Below are positions 47,301-61,849 of a stretch of 64,000 bases of DNA, piece by piece. The notes beneath the pieces were generated by a model. The model saw only the letters and a program-made list of their open reading frames with translations, ran no database searches and was not told where the DNA came from. Source of the DNA: Thunnus maccoyii (lineage: Eukaryota > Chordata > Actinopteri > Scombriformes > Scombridae); NCBI RefSeq assembly GCF_910596095.1, contig NC_056550.1, forward strand, positions 17,392,501 through 17,456,500, written 5' to 3'. The position numbers and the translations under genes were made by a program. Each line of letters starts with the position of its first letter. Position 1 is the first letter of the stretch.

Positions 47301-49990
47301 GAGTTCAGCTCCGACTTCTGTCTCTGCAGCCCTGATTGCTCTCCACGTCACACCCCATCCACAGCAGTTTATCACGTATGCTGCCTTCAGGTGCTCCTCC
47401 CAGGCTCCGTTCTGCGAGTGTCAAAGAGTGAAACGCTACTCATTGTGGTGCTTTTTGTTTATGAACTTTAAACAATAAGTGTTTTAACAAATACGGCAGA
47501 GCTATTCTACTATGTAGTGCAAATGATTATTTAATATTTCAGTTATGTTAGTCAAAAACATAAATAGGTTTCCAGAGTTATATGAGAATAGAAATTACAT
47601 CAGTATTAATAAGAAGACACCATTTTAACCATTGACTGACATGTAGGCTAGCCTCAGAAAAGGAAAAAAAAAGACTTTTTGTGGTGATCCCAGAATAATA
47701 ATTTTGTTTTTTGTAATGTTGGGTGCATCATTATTGTGATGCAATGTGTCTAATCAGTTAGGGCCTACAATATTTGAGTTACATTTGAGGAACTCAATCA
47801 TTATTGTAAATTTTCCACCATCTCCGTTGTTATTCTTCATATTGAGATGAGTTGTTCAACTCATCTGACAACGAGTGGGGAAAGTTCCGACAGCCTTTGA
47901 AGTAGGCATAAGAGTCAAGAATTTTGTTTGCAAAGGCCCTGAAAGCTCACCTTATCAGGGAAAACAACAAATTACAGGTTTACATTTTAAGTAATTTGTA
48001 TTATGCCCAAATGAATATTCAATATTAATGTTGACCGACTGAACGTTATATTCCCCTCCACTCCACAAAATGTAGTGCTATTTTACTTATCATCTTAGAG
48101 CATATTGACTGTTATTTATATTCAAATGATTTCATGGCCAGAGTGAATTCATGGAAATAGCCCCACAAATGTCTGCAAATGTTGGCCACATCAATAACTA
48201 CATGAATGAAAGTCAAGTCAAGTATTGGTCTAGTAAACACAACTTCACATGTTGTTTTTTTCTGAAATAATGATGATTTTGTGCCTAAAATTTGAATGAT
48301 GTCACAGTGGCTTCATGATCCATTTATAAGATGACCGAAACCACATGCTAGAAAACCAGAGTCACTTTAGAACATCCGATGGAAATAGTTAAATCATTAT
48401 TAATAGTATGTAATTAGTTGTCTTTGACACAATTGGTCTATAAACTTTATGACACACAAGTCCTGACAAACGTTTGAAGGTAACCCTCCTTAACCTCATA
48501 ATTTACAATGCAGTTCTGTTTCCGAGTGCAACAAGAGCTGCAGGGACTTGTAGAGCAGCAGGGTCGGTTACTACTGGGTGCATCTGTAAACATAAACTAC
48601 TCATCACTCAAGTAATAGATCCTGGGCAACGTTTTCTTATGAAACAAGATGTTTTGCGTGTGGATTGAGTTTGGCTTGGGAAAGAAACCCGTCTGACAAG
48701 GAAAACCAGAGCAGTTTGTAACTGCTACTTTTCCTCTCTGGTTTCTTAGGACTTGGCATTGGTTGTGGCTGGTTGGTGATTGACATGTCTGGATCACTGA
48801 CCTGACATGCAGGGTACATGTCCTGGCTTGGGCCGCATGCCACCAAAAGGCCCCGCTAACCCCAGATGCTTGTGCGGATAGGTTTCGAATTTGACTGAAT
48901 GAAAGAAATTGCAAAAACTCTCAGCCGTCTTTCAGACTTGTACATTGAGCAACTTTTTGGTATCGTTTGAGTAATCCAGATAGTGGATTACCGACTTGTC
49001 TGGTGCGTATGTGCTCTGGTTTCTGTGTTGTCCTTGTTGTATTAGGCTGTCTGGGAGTTCTTGATGAGCTAACAAAACCACAAGGCGTGTGCAGGCATGA
49101 TGTCTTAGTATGCGTCACAATGACACCTGCACTGTTATGCCAAAGCTACACCTGTAATTTCCTAATAATGGAAATGACACATTTTTTTGTCTCATTTCCT
49201 TGTTAAATACAAATAAAGTACATGTACCAATATTGACTTTAACAGCCAATATACAATATCCAATTACTGTACTTTACTCTTTGGTTTTGTACCTAGAGAA
49301 AGTGACATGTATGCACTGATAGACATCGATCAAACTGTGACACTTTACAGCTAATTTGGAAAACATGTGAACAGATAAGATGTAAGAAAACATGTTCTTG
49401 TTTTCTGAGCAGTCACCCTTCATAATATAAGTGTATTTTAGTGCCATTTTTTTGAATATTTTACCAGAGTGAACTTACTACATACTCAAAAGCAGAGGAC
49501 ACAATCTGTCAGTTGTCAGAAAAAAAGCAATTTTGATGGTACATTCATCATTCAAGTCATTTATCAAACAAAAAAGTGAAACATTTCCTGGTTCCAGCTC
49601 AAATATGAGGGTTTGCTTCTTTCAAAACACTATATAGTAAATAGAATACCTTTGGGTTTAGGACTGTTGATTGAGCAATACAAAAAAACCTAAAAACATC
49701 ATGGGCTCTTGGAAATTGGGATTAGTACAATTATGCAACTATAGTGAGAAAATATGTAATTCTCCACATCGCCTACTTCCTTAAAACAAAATAGTATGTC
49801 CTTTCACAGAGTGATAAATCTTTTCTGTTTTCTAAGAAAAAGGCATCTGCCTTCTTCTTATTTTTGCAGTTGCTTGATCACTTGCTGCCAGTGTTTGTTA
49901 TTTTCCCATGCAGCTTGAAGGAAGCAGGTTTGCCTCTCACCCGCCACCTGTCAGAAGTTTCACTGGTGGTAAGAGCAGAGAGTAGGGCAT

Positions 49991-50020
<30 letters not shown>
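49991..50020. repeat. G30 homopolymer
   Basis: An uninterrupted run of 30 G, rare in vertebrate DNA. The length may be an assembly estimate, since such runs are hard to sequence. Confidence 0.9.
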
Positions 50021-50021
<1 letters not shown>

Positions 50022-50383
50022 AATAAATCGATGACAGATAGCAGGAGACTGAAAAACAGACAGTTAATTATAGTGTGGTCCTATTGTTGTTTGTAGATTG
50101 AATCTTGGCACATAAACAGACTGACATTCAACAGAGAGGCAATGAGGTGAGGTTTTAATTAGAGGATTAGGTGCGTTTGGTAAATACGTGTCATGTAGCC
50201 TGGGATAGTGGAGTTTAGGGAGTCAGGGGGGGAAAGGCTGCTGAAGTTTAGGGGAGGAGGAGTTGTTGTTTTTGTTTTTTTGTGAGGCCTGTTGTCTTGC
50301 TGAGTGTGACTCACTTTTATGCCTCCAGGTGAAAAAGCAGTCATAAAGTAGATTAGGCTGCTGACAGGATGTGATTTTTATGT

Positions 50384-50412
50384 GTATGTGTGTGTGTGTG
50401 GGTGTGTGTGTG
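50384..50412. repeat. (GT)n microsatellite
   Basis: A GT run with single interruptions. Confidence 0.85.
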
Positions 50413-51342
50413 TATACTATTGCTTGTCCTGACTTCTGTCTTGAACTCTTCTGTCTTGTCCTTAATTGTCTCACTGTGGTTAAACAAGAGATCAGGCTTG
50501 TCTACCATTAATCTCTTTGTTGAGAGTGCTGATATTTGTAAAAAAAAAAAAGTAAAATGAACAAACCTATTGTTCACTCTGGCAGCTTTAAAGATACAGT
50601 TTATTGATCCATTTGGCTGAAATCTTTACTGTTGAGGAATGAAAGCCTGTCTGGAGTTAATTTTCAACATTTCCCTCAATGTTAAACCTCCTGCTCAGAG
50701 AACCGGTTCGATGAATATCCATACTGCTGCTGCTCTTCTTCAGAGCCAGTCTCAACCTGTTTCATTAAGCCAGCTATCTCGGGTAGATAAACAGTAAACT
50801 TCAGTCACACAAGCATGTCCGATATCTTGTGGTATGCGCAAGCAGATTGGAAGGCGCTGATACCACAGAGAGGCCGTCTGCCTGTCATCATCCCTCTCTG
50901 GCTCACTTCCAGACTGTCAGAAATGCAGCTGAGCTCAAACCTGTGTCCACATTCCTCTCAGTAAACAAGAACCCTGTCATTTCGAAGTGCCAGCCATATC
51001 TGAAGACAGACATGGTGTTTGTATCTCTTCTAACACCTTGCACGACCCTATCACAGTCTTTTCTCTGGCTTAAACAAGACGGTAATGAACATAGTGTACA
51101 TTCCAGCATTGCAGCCCCCGAGTCTCAATCAACAGTCCTGATCAGTGGTTGTATGACTGCTAGTAAAAGTCCATACATCCAGTCAGTGTGAAAATATGTA
51201 GGAGGAAAGTGACATATTTGAAGTATGTAACAACTGGCACATTTCACTCAAAATTCCCTGAAGTTTTTGCAAGCCAAGGAAGACAAAGCCTGCCTTTTGT
51301 TTCAGCCCTGATGCTGATGTATCGAGTATGTGCTCGTGTGTG

Positions 51343-51345
<3 letters not shown>

Positions 51346-51387
<42 letters not shown>
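51346..51387. repeat. (GA)n microsatellite
   Basis: About 21 pure GA units after a short TG run. Confidence 0.95.
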
Positions 51388-51390
<3 letters not shown>

Positions 51391-52596
51391 CCCACAAGAA
51401 CCATACCGAAATACAGAGAAAAGAAAGGCCAAAGTGGAGAAAGCCAGAAAATGTCATGGTTGTGTTCCTTGTGCTGTATCTGTTACAGGCCATGTGAGGG
51501 GTGGCAGAGGAGATTAGATGTTGCCAAGGCCTCATCACAGCGACTTGCTGGAGTCCGTGCTGAATTAGCCCTTGATGCCTTCAAGCTGTTCTTAACACCA
51601 CGCTATCAGTCCCTTCGTATCCCTCTCTCAGCGGCACACAGAAACCTGAGGAACTACAGCTCTGAGGGCTCACAAGAAGAATTTGGGTCAGAGCTCATTC
51701 TGACAGGGCGCTCACCCTAGCAGGTGGGCAACTCTTATGAAAGCAGCACAATAAAAGTGAATTCAACTCCGCTCTGCCTTTGAATTTCACAGCAATCAGA
51801 TATGGATTATAAAGCCTGCAGATCCAGGTGGTTTTGTGGCTCAAGGATTAGCCAGTGCACACAAAGAATATTAACAGGGCAAGGGCGTAGGAAGACAGGG
51901 ACCAAGACGAAATCTGCCTCACTGGAGGAAGCAGGTCTGTGTGTTTACAGCACCCTTCCTCCACCGTAAGCAAGACGACTTCCGCTCTCCAGATTAGCCT
52001 CGGTGATCTGATTCTCATGGCTTCCTGTAGAGAAAGTGCTCTGGCTGGCTCACGTCCCTTCTTCTTCTTCATGGCTCTTGTGGCATTGATGGGTACACTC
52101 ATTCTTCGATTCGCTCAATCAGTCCAGGATGTCTTACACAAAAAGCTTCAGCCATTAGGCCCGCTGATCCCGGGTGACAGCCATGATAGACTCAGAGACT
52201 GAGGGGGCTGGAGGGAAGAAGCAGGAGCGCCTTCCTTTTGTTAATTCTCAAGTTCTCTGGCTCGCAGCGGGAGATCAACTCCTTCTATCTACCCGCGGAT
52301 TCTGGCATCATTCCTATGAAACACTTAGGCTATAGCTCCGTTGAACACTGCGGAAGAACATTTAAACATTAGACTATCCAAATAATATTGATTTCATATA
52401 GGGTCGTGTTGAGTTTGGAATTCTAGGAGAAAAAAAAAGCAAAACAGATTCTTATGGAGTTTTAACATTGCAGGGGACATCGTCTGTCTTCAATCAGAGA
52501 TGCAGTGATCTGCCAGTGCAGATGAGGCTAACTCAAACTCCCTGGGCATTTTCAATCAGTCATTGAGGTTATGTTTTTGTTTTTGGTTTCTTATAG

Positions 52597-52617
52597 CCCC
52601 CCCCCCCCCCTCCCCCC
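52597..52617. repeat. C14-T-C6 homopolymer run
   Basis: Fourteen C, one T, six C. On the minus strand this is a G-rich quadruplex candidate. Confidence 0.9.
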
Positions 52618-52816
52618 GGTGTGGTTTTGAGGGTTTAAAAGAGAGCAAAGAACACTTACCTTGACACACGTTTATTGGTGGGTTTTTTGAAGTCATGTAT
52701 TAACAGAAGAAAGGCAGGCGCTGGACACACACAGCTGACACAACCCCGCCAACAGCAAAGCTCTTTCTGCGCAATTCACACTAACAGCCTCATGTGTTTA
52801 CACAGGGAGAGTGAAG

Positions 52817-52857
52817 GGATGAGAGAGAGAGAGAGAGAGTGAGAGAGAATGAGAAAA
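52817..52857. repeat. (GA)n microsatellite, imperfect
   Basis: GAGAGA units broken by GTGAG and AATGAG. Confidence 0.85.
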
Positions 52858-54845
52858 GGAAATGCAGGAGAGGAGAACAGTTGCCCTATTGTGTCCATAC
52901 ACATGCAAAGTTTTAGATTAGCACATGGTTTGCCCGGAGAAACAACCAACAAACTATTTAGAACATAACAATCAGTCAAATCTATAAACCAAGCATGATG
53001 GCTCTTTATGGAAATTCGGACCCACTGGTCTGGTTCTTGGAGCACTGACACAGAGGGGGTCTTTAAGATCCTCTGGCACATGTCTGAATGGATCTCATTC
53101 TGCCTGTAACGAGAGCTGGATTTCGGAAACCCAGAGTTCCGTCGGTGGTGTGGTTCACTCTGAAGGTGATACTCGCCTCATCTGCTGACTCACAAGGTGC
53201 TGACAGCCATGGTCACAGGTGACAGGAGGCGGCAGGTTCGTGGGAACATTAGAGGTCAGGTTCATGTTTTGGGGTTAACCCACAGATACAACATGTATCC
53301 CAGAGGTTTTCTGACTCTGATGTATACATGTGAGCAGTAATTATGGCATCCAACCAGGTACAATATACATTTCACAGAGGACTTAGGTGTTTATTGAGCT
53401 TGATGCTGCCTCAAAGGACACATCCTGGAACCTTTTGTCTTTTTTAACATGTTTTCCTCTACTGGAGTGCAGCTGTCGAGTTTTTATGTCCCTTTGAAGA
53501 AGCTACTGGTGGTCGCGTCCAACTGTTACAGATATTCAGCTCTCAGTGTGGCCATGATGACAAGTTAGCAAGGCTTAAATGAAAGAAATATGGTTCCATA
53601 ATGACTCTTAATCTACTCGATCCCAAATGTGCATGATGAAATTGGAGACAAACTCCTAAAACATACCAGAACCTCTTCCCATGCTGTATGAAGTATGTCG
53701 TCTGTTACCTGATCATTTGTCAGCTAGAGTTAATGTGCATTAGAGTATTCAAATTAATTTTCAGTGCCTTATTTAACTTGTTCTTTCTAAATAGTGGATT
53801 ATTTGTGCAGCTACTTCATCACTACCTCCCCACTACCGCAAAACTGAAACTTTTAGACATTTCTCTTAAAAAGGAAATTGAGTGAGATGGTAATACTCAC
53901 TCAGCAGTCATATTCGGGGAAATTTGTTCAAGCTTTTTTTTTTTTTTTCAAAGGAACAGGCTGGTTGTCCCAGGGTATAAATTACCCACATTTCATCATC
54001 ATTTTGTTCCTTGGTGTAAAGGGATGGTCTTTCTGATGAAGAACATTGGAAGAAAAACATGGGCTGCACAACGTCAGTGCCAAGTCATTGCTTAATACTC
54101 CCAAATGAGAAAAACAATGCGGACATGCTGAGACATGAGACATTAATAAAGAGCATAGAGCAATACACAAATAACCTGTTAGGTCTGTATCCTCCTGCAT
54201 TCATCCTCAGGTCGTGACAGGCAATCAGCCAACAGAGCCTGTGGTGAACTAGAAAGCCATTTTGAGTATCCAGACAGCATGACTGATAGAAATGGCCTCC
54301 ACTCATTTCTGACATTTACAGAAAGCCATCTAGTCATTATTTAGTTTAACAGTCTCCTTTACACAGACACATGTAATGCATGAATGCTTCTGAGGTTTGA
54401 TACATACACCTTTTAATAAGATCACCCGCTGGGACACTGAGCATTTTTACACTCACTCTGAATTAGTCTGTAACTATGCTGAAAGGCCACATCCACATTA
54501 AGAGATTACTTTTGGGGTTTAAGCAGGTGGTGCTTAATACAGAAAATGTCTTAATGTGTATAACCTGGATGAAGTTGAAAGCGGGTGATGTGCTGACTGA
54601 GTGGAACATGGAGGCCACAGCTGCCAGATCAGCTGCAGGATCAGCTGAGGGATCATGGGAGCTGAGCATGGAGGCTGTGCTCTGTGATCTTATTATTGTG
54701 CTTTGTATTGGTCGGCACTCCGCTCTTTCGCCCACTCGGCTTAGTCCAGCTAAGTAGCTCAGTGTCTGACACACGCAAACACACACCTTTTAGAAGTGCA
54801 GGGTTGAATCAGCAAGTTGTCCGGCCGGTTTGTGTATCTGACGCA

Positions 54846-54871
54846 TACACACACACACACGCACACACACA
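54846..54871. repeat. (CA)n microsatellite
   Basis: A CA run with one CG interruption. Confidence 0.85.
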
Positions 54872-55368
54872 TATCTAGAGCCCATATACTCAAGCCTGGC
54901 ACACTTCACACACACTCCCAGGGTCATATGCCCCGGTTTGCAGACACACTTCAGCAGGTCATGTGGTGCCGCATGCGGAGACATATCAGATATGCTCACA
55001 GCAGAACACAGAAAGTTCACAATGTGAGAACAAAATGTGTGTTAGAAGTTAGATAAAACCTTAACTTCCCTTATTATGATTAAATATGTAGTCACAGACT
55101 TGAGAAAATAACTTTAAAGTTAACATGTACCCTATAGAGAATACTCTATACAAGTTTAGCATGAGAAGTATAGCATGATCTTTAAAAGACAGACACTGCT
55201 GTACTGTGTGTGGTGTCCTTAGCTGGATATGCCCTCATGTAAAGGAGCTCGTTATTGTGTTTGCTGACACCTGTTGAAACACAGGAGACTCCGTCATGAT
55301 CAGACATGTGTCTATGCAGGTGAATCATAACCAGTTGAAAGAGTTGCAGCAGGTGACACAGCCACAAG

Positions 55369-55370
55369 CG

Positions 55371-55427
<57 letters not shown>
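55369..55427. repeat. (CA)n microsatellite, long
   Basis: Nearly 60 bases of CA with one AAA interruption. Confidence 0.95.
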
Positions 55428-55429
<2 letters not shown>

Positions 55430-56678
55430 ACACAGTCAAAGACGGTCAGAGTGTACTGTAGATCATCTGATCGGATGTGTCCAGTACAGACAAATCATGG
55501 CTGAAATTAAATGAAATCAAACACAACACACATTTACACAGATACTGATATGGCACAATATATTGTAAATTATTCTCTTTAACACTGTTTAACATTTTAA
55601 CTACATTTTGTGTATTTACAACTAAATCCAAATGGTTTTGAAAACTGAAGAAGATATCCACACTGTTCAACATTTGCAGACCTGACTACTAGCAAAGCAA
55701 AGCAACTTTGAGCCCCGGCCACTTCGACTGTATGATCAAAATCCCAGGATATGTCTGCAAACAAAGCCAGCAATTCAGCGGTGGGCTCGCTCTGCACCTC
55801 AACCCCGTCCCGCTCTCTTCTCGCCAAGCCTCAGATCCACCAGCAGCCTGGGGAGTTGTACACCGCACAATAGGCCCATTGTACACTCGGAGGTAATACC
55901 ATAATTGTTACAATCTTCCTATTCAGGTGAAAAACACACCCACTTTTGATTCCCAGTGACATTTTGAGAGGTTTGGGGTTTTCAGAGATGTTGCATGAAT
56001 CAGATATAATGAAGAAAAACGTGGGTGGCTCGTGCACCTGAGGCTGTGGCTGAAGCCTAAATAAGCTCCTGTTTGTGTTTCCATGTGTGTCTGTATAAGC
56101 CAAGGTACAGACCACAGGCTCTGTAGAGCTGGAGTGACAGATTTAATAATATCCTTATATTTCCACGAGGTGTATCAACAATCTGTGACGAAAGAGCAGT
56201 CAATTGGAGAAGTTTAATAATTCCTTGCTGCCAATCTGAAAGCCCAAATGAGACATAATTTTTCCACTTGGATGCTATTGCTGAAAAGCAGGCCAGTCTG
56301 CTAGAATAAATAAATGTGCTGAAAAGAGGACATCTATATTATCTGAGATTGGGTTTCAGCTTTTGGTTTTATTCCTTTCTTTTTTCTCTTTCCCCTCGAC
56401 TGTCTCTTATCATGGGGCTTTGTATTTAACGATAGGGATGTCAGCCCCCTCGTCCTCCCCACGCGCCTGACACATCCTGGGGAGATAAATCACAACTATG
56501 AGCCTGCGCCTGGGAGGGGCCAGCGACGAGGAAACAGTATGGAAGCCTGGGTGGTTCCAGCTGGTCGGCTTCCAACTCTTAGTTGAGTCTAATGCAGGTC
56601 TGTGAGGAGCTTCCCTGCCTTTCATCCGTTTAGGAAACATCTGGAATCATCTGCCGGTTGAATGAAAGTGTGCATGTT

Positions 56679-56707
56679 TGTGTGTGTGTGTGTGTGTGTA
56701 TGTGTGT
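56679..56707. repeat. (GT)n microsatellite
   Basis: A GT run with one GTAT interruption. Confidence 0.85.
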
Positions 56708-59700
56708 CTTCCAGGAGGTTTGCCAAGAATGTTATCATTGTGTGAAGATTAACCTCGCTGTCCAGAAAATAAATTAAGGAAACTCACTGGTGTATTGCCA
56801 ATGGATGTTTGGGCTTTGACATCACCTCCAGTGAACAAATTCCTGCTGAACGTCAACAAGTAGTTTACGATCAGTCTCCTCCTCATTACTCATGGAGGGG
56901 CAGTCTGCTACATTACTGTGCAATATCTACTCTACCGAGAATAAACATAACATAATATCTATGTCAGAGAATATACTGTATGATATATGTACAATATCAC
57001 CCCATTTTCTATTTGACCTTGTCAAAGAAAAGGCTCCAGAATGCTTACAAGAGCTGAATAGTCAAGAAAAACAGTTACAAGTGCGTACCGTTGCTGCTCT
57101 GTTCAACAGACTGGATATTGTATCCATGTGAGCAGGTGAACAGACAAAGCCTGTGGTGGTGCGGCGTGTCTCTCCATGCCCGAGCCGAGACATCAGGCGC
57201 GGATGTGTTGACAGACGCAGACAGAAGCAGGGTCAGGAGTCACACCTGTCGATAAAACACCTCTTTCTCTGCGCACGAGGCCACAGCCACCTCAAACACT
57301 AAACACACACTCGTAGCGCCCGCCACCTGAATGGCAATACCTGCAAGTGTGTGCAAAGAAAATGTCAAATCCTTCTTGTCAAGACTGTGGAGAAGAAATA
57401 CAGGAACATAATATTTCTTTAAAAAAAAACAAAAAAAAAAAAACAACCTGAAAATCTCCAACAACAGCATAAAACATATCATGCAACCATCTCTTCACCC
57501 CTTCTTTTTCAGAGTGTAAATAGACTAAAACATAACAGACATCCCTCTCAGACATCACAATCCAAATGTTGTTACAGCTGAATTTTCCATGCCATTTTAT
57601 TAGTTGCAGACTAGGTGTGTAGGGAAGAGAGTTGCTGTGTTTGGACCGGGGAGAGGATGTTCAGGTCTGGCTGCAACGGCACTAGGGGATGTGATTTTTG
57701 GGAGTATTGGGGAGGATGTTTTGCCTCCTGTGTGGTGACTCCTGACCCCCACCATCCTCTCCCAACCTTCTTCACCTCTGTCCTAGCTCTTATCAAATAG
57801 CTGAATATTGTACATACATTCAGTCCACCAGTCCATACAGGAGATAACAGTGGCTCCGTCTGTTCTCATGATTGTTTTGTGAGTCGTTTACCCCCAACTG
57901 TGACCCATGTACAGTATCTATCCCCTCTCATTGTATATATATGTAGCTTCCTACAGCATTTCCCCTACCTCAACGCTGTCCTTTTCCACCTCCCATTTAT
58001 CCAAATCATCACTTGTTTGTCCCACTGGCTCCTGTACACCTCTGTTGGCTGGCTCTCTGATATATCTATGCCCCTGTGCATGGGGGTTTTGTCAATGCTG
58101 CATGACTACCTCGCCCCGCTAAGACAACACAATGTTGTCCTGAGGGTGCACCGTGGCCCCTGCTGATCACACTCCGCTGGGTCGCGCTTGTACCGCTTCT
58201 CATCCTCTCTAACACGCACTGACATGGCCCTTTGAAGTCATGAGGAGGAGCGTGGACCTGGGACTAGCCCAACCAAAGCAATCTGATCCTCGACTGATGT
58301 GTCTAAGCATGCCTCTGGCCCCCCCGACAATGGACTAGGACAGCAGGGGCCCCCTTTGCAACTTCTGTGTGTACCTACGAATGAACATGCACGTTTGTTC
58401 GCGGGGAACTGGACATGTGAGAGATCTGAGGAGAGTGGATGCTGTTTTGTGACCACAAAAGATTCTTTATTGTTGTTGTTCAAAAGCTTGAGGTTTGGCG
58501 CATTTCCCAATATCCATATATAGCTATATAGCTAAACATCTGCTTTGTTATGCTAAATAGAACTTTGAAACACTGAGGTTACACTTTATTAACACAGCTA
58601 TGATTCTAATCAGTGGAGGATTCAGCTGACACAATAACTCTGCCGACTGTTTGCTTTGGTGTGAGATCACCGATGTTTTCTGTGAGGGAGATAATCTTAA
58701 ACAAACTTTTCAAATGTTTTCTGTACAACACGTTATTACGTAATGAAACGCAGGCTACTACTGTGACATGTTTGAAGCAAGGCCTCCAGTTCCTACCACC
58801 TAACATGCTTGCAACCAAAGAACCTGGCCCTTTGTGTTTTAAGTTTGATATGAGGATCTTCCTGTTTGTCCCTCTTGAGTGTGTTCTGGTTCACTGGTAC
58901 AGCAGGAGCAGGTAGACCTTTTAGGTTTTACTTCATAGGCAAAAAGTTAAATAGCAAGGCTCCCAAACTGTTGCACTTTCAGAAACATCAAATCAAACAA
59001 TTAACGCTTTCAGGATTGTCAAGATCGGAAGATTTATTACAACCAGAAGGGCTCATTTAAGTTATTGGCAGATAATTTGCATTCATGGACAAGGACTATA
59101 AAGTCAATGGTTCTGATTTTCATTCTTGACTAATGATGACTCATTGTTTCACAGATTTATGTTTATTTTGGCTGTGATCAAATACTTAAATCGTGATGCT
59201 TTTGTCTAGAACAATGTCTCTTTTTACTTCTATTCCAAAATCTCTGCATGCATGTGTTACATATGCAAATTTCTCCAGCAAAATGTACAGATAAGGAGGA
59301 ACCTTGAGTCATGAGCCAGACATATTATTTGTTATCTTGAAATACCAGTGTGTGTTGTGTCTGTGTTTGTTTACATTTGCTGATGTCTACGCATTAGGCA
59401 ATTGAGAACAGAGCAAATCTTGCTGGAGTCTTGTTCTGCACTTAAGGTCTTGTGCATCTGTCTGGGACGTTGTTGATCTGACCTTTAAAGCCTGTCATAC
59501 AAGTTATTCACCGAGTAAAGCTCCAAGTCAGTCACTTAGACTAGTATATAAGAAGCTTAATATTGATCATCCAAAGAAAGACAGAATACAGGAACTTATT
59601 GTTAAAAAAAAAAATCTCAATTAACAATTAATATCTTTTCTCATGTTAGTTACATCGCATTCTTCAATCTTAAAACCTATAATTTATAAATAAGCTGTGT

Positions 59701-59889
59701 GCTGTCTATGATTGACAGGTTTATAACATGAGGCTCCAGTGAAAGCTCTGGCTGGGAGGACTGTGTTTTTCACTCTTACCATGAATTATTCCTCAGGATA
59801 TGGAACACAAACCTGCTTTTTATATCTCCGCCTCAAATGTGCATTGACTCTGCCAAAACATTATTGCAAGGAACCATGTAAAATTTGCA

Positions 59890-59915
59890 TGGGTGTGTGT
59901 GTGTGTGTGTGTGTG
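59890..59915. repeat. (GT)n microsatellite
   Basis: A GT run of about 12 units. Confidence 0.9.
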
Positions 59916-60221
59916 AGTTGCTACAGTACCTCACTGTTACTCGGTTTCATCTAGTCTTGTCTCACTTTACCCATTTTCTTCTTTGGGATCACTCACCACG
60001 CTGACAAGAGGGGGGCAACATGTTTCACACCTGCACATAACACTTCCTTGTTTGTGTTCAAAGTTTACACCCTTGTGAGAAAATTGTATATCATCACAGA
60101 AACAAAGCCCACGAATTACCTCAGCACAAAGCAACGCAGCGTATCCCATCCACTACATCTGGTTCACTTTAGCTTCAGCATCAACAAGTGCTTCCACCTC
60201 CGCAATGCTGCTGCATGCTTT

Positions 60222-60222
60222 T

Positions 60223-60276
<54 letters not shown>

Positions 60277-60279
60277 AGC
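60222..60279. repeat. (TC)n-(CA)n compound microsatellite
   Basis: A short CT run passes into about 18 CA units with one AAA interruption. Confidence 0.9.
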
Positions 60280-61849
60280 CAAATGAATCATGGAGGATGT
60301 AGCTACGAAGCTGTGCGGATCACTCGGAGAGCATAACACTCAATGTATATTTCATGAGGCATTAGACGCTGTATTATTCATGCTGCTCCGCTCTGCTGTT
60401 TTGTTTGGGAGACAGAGAACTAAACAATAGATTCATGGCACAGTGATGGAGGATTAGAATACCACAAAGTCCACAAAGCCCACAAGCACCCTTTATTCAC
60501 CGGAGGGGTCCATTCATTATTGTATTAAGTGATTTTCTGTGGAAGAATTCATGTTAATCATTTGGAAGAATTTCTTCACATAAATAATGACTCATGTTTT
60601 GGATGCAGGCAGAACAGGGGGGGAGGGAGGGGGGAGAAATGGAAGCAGTGGGTGTAGTTGTGAAAGATACTGCAGTATGATAAAAAAAAATCTTGTTGCA
60701 TGACATGGAAAAAAGTCAAATTTCCTCCAGAGCTCATAATGTGTTGGATAATCATCTTTCAACATCAAAAACGGGTCTGGAACTCACTATTGACTAACTT
60801 TACCCAGGCACTGGGTATGCTCAGAAGAAAAGAACACATTCACTGAACCACCTTAACATTGACCTAACCCCATCTATAAACCTGCTTCTACTACGCTCTC
60901 CGTGCCTTGAACAACGCTCCCTTTGTTCCCGTGTGAAGAGTGGAAAATGAAGGAGACCCTGGTCCGATGCTGTAAATCATTTGAAACAGACGGGGGTCAC
61001 AGGTTTTGGTTGTAGTTTATAACAGCTAAGCTTACCCAGTATCAGCCCCATGAGCAATCCCTTTTAGGCCAGCTGCTGCCTTCTGCGGAGCTGAATGCAG
61101 GTAGCTTGGCGGGGAACAGGCGCTGGCTCCTGTGACATGTCAAAGGTATTTATTTGAGCATGTAAAATAGTTCCCCATGGAGGAATCGCAGCAAACCATG
61201 TTGCCATACATCTCCTGATGCGTTCCAGTGCAAGGGTGGTTGATGACAAATAGTGCTTGGGGCAGATTTTATTTTAGAATGTTTACACACTCACAAATAA
61301 ATAGTTTCTTTGTTGCCTTTGTATAGTCACTTGCTTTTTTATGATATTAATAGTTTGATGACATTGTGACAGCTGTGTTGTCTGTATCTGTTGGTAACTG
61401 TATTATGTGATGCAATATTGTTTATTCCCAGTGTGTTGTCTATTTAAAACTATCTATTTTTACAATTTTGGTCTTGATAAAGACTGTGTGAGGTCAAAAC
61501 CAGTCAGGGTTTTAACCAGTGTGGCCGACTAAATAAAGGTTTTTTTATATAACTCCTCTCCTTGCTGCGTCTAAGAGCGCCTGGAGAATGTTTTCTTTTC
61601 TGTGACCAGTTTTTTAATCTTCAAAAGCACATCTTAAACTTCTTACCACATGTGAAAATGAGAAGGAACTTCATGTTTCTTTAAATAGTTTCCTTGTTGC
61701 CTTTAATTAATAATGTAATTGTACCATTTCATGGTTCATATGCCCCAATCCATTGTGATTTAACAGTTATAGGTATAATAGTACAAACTCTAATAATAGA
61801 GAAAATAATTGCAATAAAAAATTAAGCACTCCCATGGTACTGAACCTTG

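Noticed and set aside
50829-51720. Open frames up to 130 aa around the GA repeat
   Set aside because: Partly microsatellite translation (Arg-Glu repeats); no homology or splice support.
54463-54786. Frames of about 100 aa on both strands
   Set aside because: They lie in mixed intergenic sequence with short internal repeats (GATCAGCTG words) and match no family I know.
61480-61560. Text resembling the 3' end of a retroelement (TTGATAAAGACTGTGTGAGG, AATAAAGG)
   Set aside because: Too short to assign to a family; not reported as a separate element.
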